DNA from: Pseudoalteromonas shioyasakiensis
GTDB taxonomy: Bacteria; Pseudomonadota; Gammaproteobacteria; Enterobacterales; Alteromonadaceae
NCBI RefSeq assembly: GCF_001550135.1
Contig: NZ_LRUE01000005.1
Location: forward strand, 248,001 to 312,000
DNA: 64,000 bases
Direction of reading: 5' to 3'
Both the position numbers and the translations under genes were made by a program. Below, piece by piece: positions 22,858 through 31,272 of the stretch. The notes under the pieces are model-generated. The model had not been told where the DNA came from. It searched no databases and saw only the letters and a program-made list of their open reading frames with translations. The first letter of the stretch is position 1. Each line of letters starts with the position of its first letter.

Positions 22858-23040
22858 TTAATTTTCTTTTTTCTTCGGGTTAAGAATGATTATCCCACCA
22901 GTTCCCTGTAATTCTTGATTTTTCTTTTTAGGGTTTAGAATAATAATTCCACCAGTACCTTGAAGTTTTGTAGTATCAAAGCTAGGAGCTGGTGCTGCGT
23001 CGAATGCTAAAGTAGATAGTAATAAAGCTGATAAAGTCAT
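22858..23040 (-). CDS. Short secreted-type peptide with an exact 15-residue tandem repeat
   Basis: 60 residues: a hydrophobic N-terminus (SALLLSTLAF, possible cleavage after AFDA or nearby), a short linker, then LQGTGGIIILNPKKK at 26-40 and again at 44-58, separated by NQE and ended by EN. The two repeats are identical in amino acids although 10 of 15 codons differ, all synonymously. GAAGGA lies eight bases before the ATG and a strong terminator follows, so it is a real monocistronic gene. The signal lacks the usual early Lys/Arg. I know no family; a processed peptide, a matrix or amyloid-type component, or a toxin are all open. Confidence 0.75.
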   Translation of the reverse strand: MTLSALLLSTLAFDAAPAPSFDTTKLQGTGGIIILNPKKKNQELQGTGGIIILNPKKKEN

Positions 23041-23305
23041 TTTTTTGTTCCTTCATTGTTAAAGATAGTTTTCGTTAGCAAATACCGAGCCACTAAAATA
23101 CAAATTTGGGTAAAAACTAACGACTAGACCCTATATAAGCATAAAATTAAACCGTTAGGCCATTTTTTATACTAACCGTGTGTGCAAAACGTACGCTGAA
23201 CAGCATCAAACCGTTTAGCTCTATAAACTAGCTAGGCTCTATGCCATAATTCTGTTAATTCAAAAAATAAGTCAAAGCGGCCCAACGCTTAGCAAGGTTT
23301 AATGC

Positions 23306-24751
23306 ATGGCATATCCAGAACAACAGCAACCAACAATTTATTGGCACGACTACGAAACATTTGGCGCAAGCCCGCAAAAGGACCGCCCGAGTCAATTTGC
23401 AGGTATTCGTACCGATCTCGATTTGAATATTATTGGTGAGCCGTTAATTGAGTATTGCAAGCCAGCTGCCGATTACTTGCCCCATCCTGAGGCGTGTTTA
23501 ATAACGGGTATTACCCCACAAGTTGCGATGCAAAAAGGCTTAGTTGAAGCTGAGTTTATGGCAAAGATCCATGCTGAATTTAGCCAACCTAATACCTGCG
23601 TTGCGGGGTATAACAGCATCCGCTTTGATGATGAAGTTACACGTTACAGCTTATATCGTAACTTTTATGACCCTTACGAGCGTGAATACAAAAACAATAA
23701 TAGCCGTTGGGATATTATTGATTTAGTCCGAGCATGTTATGCACTGCGCCCAGAAGGCATTGAATGGCCGCTTAAAGAAGACGGTACGCCGAGCTTTAAG
23801 CTCGAGCATTTAACCGTTGCCAATGGCATTGAACACGCTGCTGCTCATGATGCTTTAAGTGATGTAACGGCAACCATAGCGTTGGCAAAATTAATAAAAG
23901 AAAAACAACCTAAGTTGTATCAGTTCTTCTTTAGCTTACGCTCTAAAAAAGCATTGGCTGATTTAGTTGATGTATTTAACATGACACCATTGGTGCACAC
24001 CTCATCACGAATTCCAGCAACCCAAGGCTGCACCAGCTGGATTGCACCAATGAGCTTTCACCCAGTCAATAAAAACGCCATTATTTGCTTTAATTTGACA
24101 GAAGATCCGCAAGTCTTATTAGATTTATCAGTTGAAGAGCTACGCACGCGTCTTTACACAAAACACAGCGACCTTGGTGAAGACGAAGCACCGGTAGGCT
24201 TAAAACTCGTGCATTTAAATAAGTGCCCTATTCTTGCACCAGCAAAAACCTTGTTGCCAGAGAACGCAGCCCGATTAGGTATTGACCGCGAAAAATGCTT
24301 ACAAAATCTCGCTATTTTAAAAGCCAACACAGAACTTCGCGACAAAGTCACCGAAGTGTTTAACGAACAGCGTGATTACGGCGAAACCACTAACCCTGAC
24401 TATCAACTTTATGATGGTTTTACCAGCCATGCAGATAAAGCTAAATTTGCTATGATACGTGATGCAAGCCCTGAGCAACTAGCTTCAATGCAGCTTGATT
24501 TTGATGATAAAAAGTTTTCTACCTTGTTATTTAGATACCGTGCTCGAAACTGGCCACACACCCTTAGCCAAGATGAATTAGCCACTTGGCGCCAATATTG
24601 CCAAAACAAGCTAATGCATGGTGAAGACAGCCCGTCGATCAGTGGCCAAGATTTCATGATCACCCTAGAAAATCTAGCGCATGAAAATGATGATAACGAG
24701 AAGAACCTGCATATTTTAAAAGCCTTGTACAATTACGCACAAAGCATGTAA
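23306..24751 (+). CDS. sbcB: Exodeoxyribonuclease I
   Basis: 481 residues, the usual length of ExoI, a 3'-5' single-strand exonuclease in recombination and mismatch repair. The DEDD exonuclease motif I is HDYETFG (about 14-20), motif II lies in NSIRFDDEVTRY, and motif III in HDALSDVTATIALA; the SH3-like and C-terminal helical domains follow. QRPSQFAGIRTD-type DRPSQFAGIRTDLDLN is diagnostic. ATG at 23306 follows AGCAAGG. It is monocistronic with a strong terminator. Confidence 0.97.
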   Translation: MAYPEQQQPTIYWHDYETFGASPQKDRPSQFAGIRTDLDLNIIGEPLIEYCKPAADYLPHPEACLITGITPQVAMQKGLVEAEFMAKIHAEFSQPNTCVAGYNSIRFDDEVTRYSLYRNFYDPYEREYKNNNSRWDIIDLVRACYALRPEGIEWPLKEDGTPSFKLEHLTVANGIEHAAAHDALSDVTATIALAKLIKEKQPKLYQFFFSLRSKKALADLVDVFNMTPLVHTSSRIPATQGCTSWIAPMSFHPVNKNAIICFNLTEDPQVLLDLSVEELRTRLYTKHSDLGEDEAPVGLKLVHLNKCPILAPAKTLLPENAARLGIDREKCLQNLAILKANTELRDKVTEVFNEQRDYGETTNPDYQLYDGFTSHADKAKFAMIRDASPEQLASMQLDFDDKKFSTLLFRYRARNWPHTLSQDELATWRQYCQNKLMHGEDSPSISGQDFMITLENLAHENDDNEKNLHILKALYNYAQSM

Positions 24752-24786
24752 TAAAAAACGCGACAATAATTGTCGCGTTTTTTATG
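24752..24786. terminator. Bidirectional terminator between sbcB and the dehydrogenase gene
   Basis: AAAAAACGCGACAAT and ATTGTCGCGTTTTTT form a long perfect stem (cores CGCGACAA / TTGTCGCG) with A and T runs on both sides. Confidence 0.95.
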
Positions 24787-24790
24787 AATA

Positions 24791-25672
24791 TTACTTTTTA
24801 TGTAACGCTTCGATACGCGCTAATAAACTAGAGGTGTCGAAGCGGCCGCCGCCTAAAGCTTGTACATCGGCGTAATATTGATCAACTGTTGCCGTCATCG
24901 GCAAAGTTGCGCCGTTTGCCTTTGCCTCATCCAAAGCGATGCCTAAATCTTTACGCATCCAATCAACAGCAAAACCAAATTCGTATTCGCCAGCCCACAT
25001 TGTTTTGTAGCGGTTTTCCATCTGCCATGAGCCTGCAGCGCCTTTAGAGATGGTTTCAATTACTTTTTCACCATCAAGGCCAGCTTGTTTTGCAAAGTGT
25101 AACCCCTCAGCCAAGCCTTGAACCACACCAGCAATACAAATTTGATTTACCATTTTACAAAGTTGACCAGAGCCTACTTCACCTAATAATTGGCTAAAAC
25201 GGCTAAAAGCAGCCATGACAGGTTGAACAACATTAAAGTCAGCTTCGTCGCCACCAACCATCACAGTTAATACACCATTTTCTGCACCCGCTTGGCCGCC
25301 AGAAACCGGCGCATCTAAAAATGCGATGCCTTGTAATTTCGCTTGAGCACCCACTTCACGTGCCACTTCAGCTGATGTTGTAGTGTGGTCAACTAAATAG
25401 CTGCCCTCATGCATGCTTGACAGCACACCATTTTCACCATAAACAACTGAACGTAAATCATCATCATTGCCTACGCACATGAAAACGATATCAGCCCCTT
25501 TTGCGGCTTCACTTGGAGTTTCAGCGTATTCACCTTGATATTCTGATACCCACTTTTGCGCTTTAGCCGTTGTGCGATTGTAAACTGTCACGGTGTGACC
25601 TGCGTTGGCAAGGTGACCCGCCATTGGGTAACCCATTACACCTAATCCGATGAAGGCGACTTTCATTGACAT
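24791..25672 (-). CDS. 3-hydroxyisobutyrate dehydrogenase-family NAD(P) oxidoreductase
   Basis: 293 residues of the beta-hydroxyacid dehydrogenase family (HIBADH, tartronate semialdehyde reductase GarR/GlxR). N-terminal Rossmann motif GLGVMGYPMAGHL (about 8-20), DAPVSGGQAGAENGVLTVMVGG substrate loop, and the catalytic Lys in GSGQLCKMVNQ are present. The members cannot be separated by sequence reading alone, so the substrate is left open. There is no valine- or glyoxylate-catabolism gene around it. Confidence 0.93.
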   Translation of the reverse strand: MSMKVAFIGLGVMGYPMAGHLANAGHTVTVYNRTTAKAQKWVSEYQGEYAETPSEAAKGADIVFMCVGNDDDLRSVVYGENGVLSSMHEGSYLVDHTTTSAEVAREVGAQAKLQGIAFLDAPVSGGQAGAENGVLTVMVGGDEADFNVVQPVMAAFSRFSQLLGEVGSGQLCKMVNQICIAGVVQGLAEGLHFAKQAGLDGEKVIETISKGAAGSWQMENRYKTMWAGEYEFGFAVDWMRKDLGIALDEAKANGATLPMTATVDQYYADVQALGGGRFDTSSLLARIEALHKK

Positions 25673-25786
25673 AAAACTGACCTATTTGAGTGATAAATTA
25701 GTAATAATTTCATTATCTCAACCGAATAACTAAAAAGCGAATGAAAAAAAGTTCATTTAAACAGTTCAAAAACACACAGGTAAAAC

Positions 25787-26302
25787 ATGGATAGTATATA
25801 TCGTTTCAATGCCCAGCTTGCATCTGGAGAAAACTTTAGCCTTGAATCGTTACAAGGTAAAACAGCGCTTATTGTCAATATAGCCAGCAAATGTAATTTT
25901 TCAGTGCAAATGGCAAGCCTTGAAAAGCTTTATCAAGACTATAAACAGCAAGGATTTACCGTACTCGGTTTTGCCTGTAATCAATTTGGCCACAATGAAC
26001 CTCTAGATGGCAATGAGCTACAAGCCTTTTATCAGCAACACTTTGATGTTAGCTTTCCCATTTTTAACAAAGTGTTAGTGAACGGCCCAGAGGCCCATCC
26101 TTTATTTAATTATTTAAAATGTCATACCCGTGGAATAGCACAAAACCGCGCAATTAAATGGAATTTCACCAAATTTCTTATAAACTCAGAGGGTCAACTC
26201 GTTGCGCGATATGCCCCGCGCACCAAACCCGAAACCCTCAAAATGGTGATAGAGAGTAATTTAAATGATGAAACTGGCCTTATTCAGTGCGCAAAAGTAT
26301 GA
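25787..26302 (+). CDS. Glutathione peroxidase-family protein (Cys type)
   Basis: 171 residues with a thioredoxin fold. The peroxidatic Cys36 is in NIASKCNF, followed by the conserved FACNQFGHNEP (Gln) and WNFTKFLI (Trp) of the catalytic tetrad; the protein is Cys- rather than Sec-based. It reduces peroxides with thioredoxin or glutathione. SKCNFSVQ departs from the commoner SKCGFTPQ. Its 3' end overlaps ldhA by 35 bases, so the pair is translated from one message. Confidence 0.93.
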   Translation: MDSIYRFNAQLASGENFSLESLQGKTALIVNIASKCNFSVQMASLEKLYQDYKQQGFTVLGFACNQFGHNEPLDGNELQAFYQQHFDVSFPIFNKVLVNGPEAHPLFNYLKCHTRGIAQNRAIKWNFTKFLINSEGQLVARYAPRTKPETLKMVIESNLNDETGLIQCAKV

Positions 26303-27251
26303 GCAACCGTTTTTTGAAAGGAATCTAACTGAATACGCTGAGTCTGTTTCGCTCAGTTATTTTGAGCAATCCTTAAACAGCAATACCACCCCCCTTTGCC
26401 AAGGCTTTGATGCTGTGTGCGTGTTTGTTAACGATACAGTCGACAAACACGTCATTGCCGATATGGCTGCCCTAGGCATAAAGGCAATCTTATTACGCTG
26501 TGCAGGCTTCAATAATGTAGACCTTGATGCTGCCAAAGAGCATAACATCAAGGTTTGCCGCGTGCCTGCATATAGCCCAGAAGCAGTAGCAGAGCATTGT
26601 ATTGCACTCATGCTAACGCTCAACCGAAAAACCCATAAAGCCTTTAACCGAGTACGTGAAGGCAACTTTGATTTAAACGGTTTACTTGGTTTTAATCTGT
26701 TTAAAAAAACTATTGGGATTATAGGCTGTGGCAAAATCGGTTTAGCACTGGTTAATATCTTAAATGGCTTTGGAGCTAAGGTACTCGTTTGTGACCCAAT
26801 GGCTGGTGAAGGCCCTTATACCCTGTGCGATTTAGACACATTACTCACACAAAGTGATGTCATCTCATTGCACTGCCCGCTCAACGAGCATACCCATCAT
26901 TTAATTGATGCTAGCGCATTTGAGAAAATGAAAGACGGTGTCATGCTGATTAACACCTCTCGTGGTGCACTTCTCGATACTCAAGCCTGTATTCAAGCGC
27001 TTAAGTCTAAAAAGCTGGGACACTTAGGGCTTGATGTGTATGAGCAAGAGTCAGAGTTATTCTTTAAAGATCACCGTGAAGAAATCATGCAAGACGATAT
27101 TTTTTCACGCCTTATTAGCTTTCCGAATGTGTTAGTGACAGGCCATCAAGGCTTCTTCACCCAAGAAGCACTGAGCGAAATAGCCTGCACTACATTGCAA
27201 AGCGCCAATGAAATAAGCCAAGGTTTACCATTAACTAACGAAGTTATTTAA
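26268..27251 (+). CDS. ldhA: D-lactate dehydrogenase (D-2-hydroxyacid dehydrogenase family)
   Basis: About 327 residues. The NAD-binding Rossmann motif reads GIIGCGKIGLALV, with the catalytic Arg region LLRCAGFNNVDLDAA, the INTSRGALLD segment, and the His of GHQGFFTQEAL near the C-terminus, all as in fermentative E. coli LdhA. It reduces pyruvate to D-lactate with NADH. Two ATGs in a row (26265, 26268) open the frame; the second gives the family start MKLALFS. The start lies inside gpx. Confidence 0.92.
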   Translation: MKLALFSAQKYEQPFFERNLTEYAESVSLSYFEQSLNSNTTPLCQGFDAVCVFVNDTVDKHVIADMAALGIKAILLRCAGFNNVDLDAAKEHNIKVCRVPAYSPEAVAEHCIALMLTLNRKTHKAFNRVREGNFDLNGLLGFNLFKKTIGIIGCGKIGLALVNILNGFGAKVLVCDPMAGEGPYTLCDLDTLLTQSDVISLHCPLNEHTHHLIDASAFEKMKDGVMLINTSRGALLDTQACIQALKSKKLGHLGLDVYEQESELFFKDHREEIMQDDIFSRLISFPNVLVTGHQGFFTQEALSEIACTTLQSANEISQGLPLTNEVI

Positions 27252-27270
27252 AGCAAGCGCACCTTAAATT

Positions 27271-27315
27271 AAAAAGGCGTGAGGTTTAAACCCCACGCCT
27301 TTTACTTTTTCCTTT
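27271..27315 (+). terminator. Terminator of gpx-ldhA
   Basis: AAAAGGCGTGAGG and CCCCACGCCTTTT pair around TTTAAA with a single A-C mismatch, followed by T-rich sequence. Confidence 0.9.
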
Positions 27316-27320
27316 TCCCT

Positions 27321-27355
27321 AGCAACTAGCAACTAGCAACTAGCAACTAGCAACT
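27321..27355. repeat. Heptanucleotide tandem repeat, (AGCAACT)5
   Basis: Five perfect copies of AGCAACT lie between the ldhA terminator and the stop codon of the convergent symporter gene. A comparable heptamer array is at 60514-60562. Confidence 0.95.
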
Positions 27356-27362
27356 CAAGTTT

Positions 27363-28688
27363 CTATTTCAACAACGCCACGTTCACAAAAACCGCCGTCA
27401 TTAATAACGGACAGACAAAGCGAATGTACTGGGCAAACCAATAATGAGGGCCGCTAGATACCTGATGCAATTTATTACCACGCTGCCATAACCAGCCAAC
27501 AGTAATGAAATAGAACAGTCCCATTAAAGGTAATTGGTACTGTGTAAGCACCATAATGACTAAACCAAATAACCAGTCAAAGTTTAAGATAATCAGTGAT
27601 GAGGCAATAAACACGATTAGCGTTACAAATAAAGTTGCTTTTTTACGCTCTACACTGTGATTCTCAACTAAAAAAGCCACTGGAATTTCAGTCGATGAGA
27701 TGGTTGATGTTACTGAGGCAATCGACATTAATACAAAGAATAATAAGCCAACGAGTAAGCCCACTTGGCCCATAGTGCTAAACAGTTCAGGTAAAATTGC
27801 AAAAATTAACTGCCCTTCACCGACCAATTTACCGCCGCTAAATACCTCTACACCATTATGCTGAGCAACAAAAATAGCCGGAATAATCAATAAACCCGCT
27901 AAAAAGGCCACACCGGTATCAAGCAATGCCACGGTTCCAGTTAGTTTCGGCAGGTTGGCATCTGGTTTTAAATATGAGCCGTAAACCATCATACAACCAA
28001 CACCTAACGACAATGAAAAAAACGCTTGTCCCATTGCCGCAATAATTAAGTTGGCATCAAGAATTTGACTAAAATCTGGCACTAAGTAAGCTGCAAAACC
28101 ATCCATCGCACCATCTAGGGTCGCGATATAAGCAATTAACGCCACTAATAACACTAGCAATAATGGCATCAAGCGGCGTGACCAAGTCTCGATACCTGAT
28201 TTAACACCTTTTAAAATAATACTCGCAGTAAGAATAAGCATCAGTGGCGTAAACACAAAATTACGTGCCATCGAGTCACTGTGTAAAAAGTTACTTAACT
28301 CAGTAAAACCAAAGAAACTTGCGAGTGGCTCAAGCGCATAAGCGAGCATCCACCCTGCAACTATCGAATAAAAGCTCAGCATCACAACCGCGCCAAAGAG
28401 GCCAATATAGCCTGCTGCAGCGCCCACTTTAGGCGCTGTGTCTTGCCATGCATTAGATAATGCTTTTACTGGATTCGCTTGCGCTTGGTGACCTAAATAC
28501 AGCTCAGTATACAGAGCCGGAAGCGCTAATAAGAAGATAACAATGAAGTAAACGAGTAAAAATGCACCGCCGCCATGGTTTGCCGCTTGTGTTGGAAAGC
28601 CCCAAATATTACCTAAACCTACCGCCGCACCAGAAGCTGCTAAAACGAAACCTAATCGACTTTGAAAGCCGTCACGAACTTGTGCCAT
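27363..28688 (-). CDS. Sodium-dependent neurotransmitter-symporter-family (NSS) transporter
   Basis: 441 residues, about eleven membrane segments, of the LeuT-type amino-acid:sodium symporters. The sodium and substrate motif ASGAAVGLGNIWGFP is at about 17-31 (the family usually has RFPY). GGGAFLLVYFI, LSLGVGCMMVYGSYL and SVTSTISSTEIPVAF match the bacterial eleven-span type. It imports an amino acid that sequence alone does not reveal. It stands alone, bounded by the heptamer array on its 3' side. Confidence 0.94.
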   Translation of the reverse strand: MAQVRDGFQSRLGFVLAASGAAVGLGNIWGFPTQAANHGGGAFLLVYFIVIFLLALPALYTELYLGHQAQANPVKALSNAWQDTAPKVGAAAGYIGLFGAVVMLSFYSIVAGWMLAYALEPLASFFGFTELSNFLHSDSMARNFVFTPLMLILTASIILKGVKSGIETWSRRLMPLLLVLLVALIAYIATLDGAMDGFAAYLVPDFSQILDANLIIAAMGQAFFSLSLGVGCMMVYGSYLKPDANLPKLTGTVALLDTGVAFLAGLLIIPAIFVAQHNGVEVFSGGKLVGEGQLIFAILPELFSTMGQVGLLVGLLFFVLMSIASVTSTISSTEIPVAFLVENHSVERKKATLFVTLIVFIASSLIILNFDWLFGLVIMVLTQYQLPLMGLFYFITVGWLWQRGNKLHQVSSGPHYWFAQYIRFVCPLLMTAVFVNVALLK

Positions 28689-28836
28689 ACATCTACAAAT
28701 CTGTTATTATTTTTCCTCATTAAACCATAATTACAGTCAACTGCGTAAACTATTTGCGTTTGTTCATGCCTATAAATGTGCATCTGCTGTAAAAATAAAC
28801 AAAACTAAATACGAGCCTTCGTGTAAGCGTTAAACC

Positions 28837-29574
28837 ATGAGCAGTCACTACTTTTCGAACACCCTTATCATCGGACAACAAAGCAAGACAACAGCCAAAA
28901 AAATTATGCTGATGGATGCAGCACGTATTGATGTTGCAAGTTTACCCGTTGATAAATTACTCAGTGAGTTTGAATTAAGCGTACTTGAAAAACGCAAAGT
29001 GCCTTGCGCCAAGCAAGAGTACTTAGCGACTCGCCTAACGTTAAAGTATTTGTATCAAAATGCTTACCCTCATGATGATTTAGCCCTCAATGAAATATCG
29101 AGCCAGTTTGATGACAAAGACAGCAAGCTAAAATTGCATACAAAACGCAGAGAGCCTGTGTGGGCCTGTTTATCACATTCAAATGGTTTAATTGGCGCTG
29201 CTCTTAACCCAGAACAGCAGCTATTTGGTTTTGATATTGAACAAAGCAGTAAGCCCCGCCCTTTTATCAAACTCGCAAAGCATTTTTATCATCAAGATGA
29301 AGTTGACCTAATTAGCCGTTTTGACGCTCCCGATGAACAAGCACAGTGCTTTTTTAGAATTTGGACGTTAAAAGAAGCGCTTGCCAAAGCAAGTGCTCAG
29401 CCGATTGCGAAACTACTTGCCCCTAATGTATTTGAAGAATTGAGCAAACATAATTTCAGCGCGAGTAGTAACTCTATTGAAGGTTTTGATATAAGTGTTG
29501 TGGCACAAAAAAGCACTGACTGGCAGTGCTCTTTTATTAACTTTAATGACTTACGCCGCGACTTGGCTTTCTAA
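28837..29574 (+). CDS. 4'-phosphopantetheinyl transferase superfamily protein
   Basis: 245 residues, Sfp/EntD-like. The magnesium-binding FGFDIE at about 130-135 and WTLKEALAKAS at about 183-193 are the two family signatures; WACLSHSNGLIGAAL precedes the first. It should transfer the phosphopantetheine arm of CoA to an acyl- or peptidyl-carrier protein. No polyketide or nonribosomal synthetase gene is in the window, so its partner is elsewhere. Its last 24 bases overlap the 3' end of lysC on the opposite strand. Confidence 0.9.
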   Translation: MSSHYFSNTLIIGQQSKTTAKKIMLMDAARIDVASLPVDKLLSEFELSVLEKRKVPCAKQEYLATRLTLKYLYQNAYPHDDLALNEISSQFDDKDSKLKLHTKRREPVWACLSHSNGLIGAALNPEQQLFGFDIEQSSKPRPFIKLAKHFYHQDEVDLISRFDAPDEQAQCFFRIWTLKEALAKASAQPIAKLLAPNVFEELSKHNFSASSNSIEGFDISVVAQKSTDWQCSFINFNDLRRDLAF

Positions 29575-30930
29575 TAGTCGGCTGTGAATAGCCTGCACGA
29601 CTTCATCTGACTCACTTTGCTCAACTAAGAAGCACAGGTTATGTTTACTTGCACCGTGGCAAATTAAACGAATATTAAAATCACTCAATACCTGCATTAA
29701 GTTCATTTCTTGCTGACGTAATTGAATCTCAGAACCAATTAAAGCCACCAGCGTTAAGTTATTCTCAACCGACACATGACAAAACTCAGAAAGCTTATCT
29801 AAACAAGCTTGATCAAGCTCAGGGCGTGATGCATTTGGTGCGTTATCTAAAGTGATTGCAACACTGATCTCTGAGGTAGTAACCAAATCAACCGAAATAT
29901 TAAACTCACTTAAAATAGTGAATACACGGGCTAAGAAACCACTCGCTAGGAGCATTTCTGGGCTTTTAACCGTTAACAGAATTTGGTTTTTACGCTGTGT
30001 TACGGCACGAATACCTGGTTGCTGAGATTTTTCTTTTTCAATCCATGTACCACCTAACTGTGGTTCACGGCTTGAACCAACAAACACACTAATATGGCTA
30101 CGGCTTGCAGGTAAAATGGTTGCAGGATGCAGTACTTTTGCACCAAACGTTGCCATTTCTGCCGCTTCATCAAAGCTTAAGCGTGCAATTGGGCTTGCTT
30201 TAGCGCATAAACGCGGATCAGTACTGAAAATACCTACAACATCGGTCCAAATATGCACGCTTTTTGCGTTAATTGCTTCAGCGAGTAATGCAGCACTGTA
30301 ATCTGAACCACCACGCCCTAAAGTGGTCGTTTGATTGTGCTCATTGCTTCCAATAAAACCTTGAGTTACCACAACATGGTCATCAAGTAATGGCACTAAA
30401 TGCTCTTTAGCAGCCGCAGCGGTTGCTGCAACATTTGGGGTAGCTTTAGCAAATTGGCTATCTGTTTTTAGCACTTTACGTACATCAAAACGCACCGCAT
30501 CAAGACCTTGCCCGCGTAATACTTGAGTAAATAAATACGATGATAAACGCTCGCCAAAGCTCAGTAGTTCATCTTGATCTGCTACTGACTTAGCCCCGTC
30601 TGATGCTAGCTTTTGAAAAGCCTTAAGCGTTTCATTAAAGCCATGTGCTAAATCAGCATCCAGTGACAGCTCTGCCAAGATTGCTTCTTGAATGGCGACA
30701 ACGCCAGTAATGTGCTCATCACGTTCAGCCGCACTCAAATCAGCTTTACACAATGCAACTAAATGATTGGTCACGCCTGCACTGGCACTCACAGCAACAA
30801 TACGTACTTGATTATCAGCACAAATGATTTCAGCGCAGCGGCTCATAGCATCAAAGTTAGCTACACTGGTGCCACCAAATTTTGCAACAACGTAATCTGA
30901 TTTTGTGTTGGCGGCTAATTGGGTATTCAT
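29551..30930 (-). CDS. lysC: Lysine-sensitive aspartokinase III
   Basis: 459 residues: an amino-acid kinase domain opening VAKFGGTSVANFDAM, with TTLGRGGSDYSAALLAEA and WTDVVGIFSTDPR, and two C-terminal ACT domains. It phosphorylates aspartate, the first step to lysine, threonine and methionine. Monofunctional length and the lysine riboswitch in the leader identify the lysine-controlled isoenzyme. The ATG follows AAAAGGAG. Convergent overlap with the phosphopantetheinyl transferase gene is 24 bases. Confidence 0.95.
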   Translation of the reverse strand: MNTQLAANTKSDYVVAKFGGTSVANFDAMSRCAEIICADNQVRIVAVSASAGVTNHLVALCKADLSAAERDEHITGVVAIQEAILAELSLDADLAHGFNETLKAFQKLASDGAKSVADQDELLSFGERLSSYLFTQVLRGQGLDAVRFDVRKVLKTDSQFAKATPNVAATAAAAKEHLVPLLDDHVVVTQGFIGSNEHNQTTTLGRGGSDYSAALLAEAINAKSVHIWTDVVGIFSTDPRLCAKASPIARLSFDEAAEMATFGAKVLHPATILPASRSHISVFVGSSREPQLGGTWIEKEKSQQPGIRAVTQRKNQILLTVKSPEMLLASGFLARVFTILSEFNISVDLVTTSEISVAITLDNAPNASRPELDQACLDKLSEFCHVSVENNLTLVALIGSEIQLRQQEMNLMQVLSDFNIRLICHGASKHNLCFLVEQSESDEVVQAIHSRLLESQVAA

Positions 30931-31016
30931 GTCGTCTCCTTTTGTGGAAAACTATCCACAGTAATTCAAGAAGAACTCGGCAAGGGGGTGCTTTGAAAAT
31001 AAAGAGTAGTCCATGC

Positions 31017-31179
31017 CAGAAGCTCTCCACCTAGTTTGGTGACAGTTTTGAGGATTCAGCCCCATAAACCGAAAAATAACCGTGACGTCCGGTTAATTTT
31101 CTCGGCGAGTACTTCCCTCATTAATGGTCATCGGCGTTCGTCACCTCACATTAATTACCTAAGTATCGCACCTCTTCTG
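31017..31179 (-). promoter_or_regulatory. Lysine riboswitch (L box) controlling lysC
   Basis: On the minus strand the element begins CAGAAGAGGTGCG and closes GGTGGAGAGCTTCTG, the CAGAAG/CTTCTG ends forming P1. Conserved blocks in order are GAGGTGCG, AGTA, GCCGAG, and GGGGCTGAATCCTC followed by CTGTCACC. Between the aptamer and lysC a GTGGA/TCCAC hairpin sits right beside the AAAAGGAG ribosome-binding site (30944-30960), so control may be at translation initiation. Recognition is by recall of the lysine riboswitch consensus. It accounts for most of the 342-base gap upstream of lysC. Confidence 0.9.
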
Positions 31180-31202
31180 AATGTTAAGTTAACACCTGGT
31201 TA

Positions 31203-31236
31203 AAATAACAAAGCCTGCTGTTAAAAGCAGGCTTCG
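31203..31236 (-). terminator. Terminator of nhaD
   Basis: AAGCCTGCT (31211-31219) and AGCAGGCTT (31226-31234) form a 9-bp stem; on the minus strand it is followed by TTTGTTATTTTA. It isolates nhaD from the lysC leader. Confidence 0.85.
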
Positions 31237-31272
31237 AAAGTTAACGTTTAGACGTCTAGCTGTCAAGTTGTT

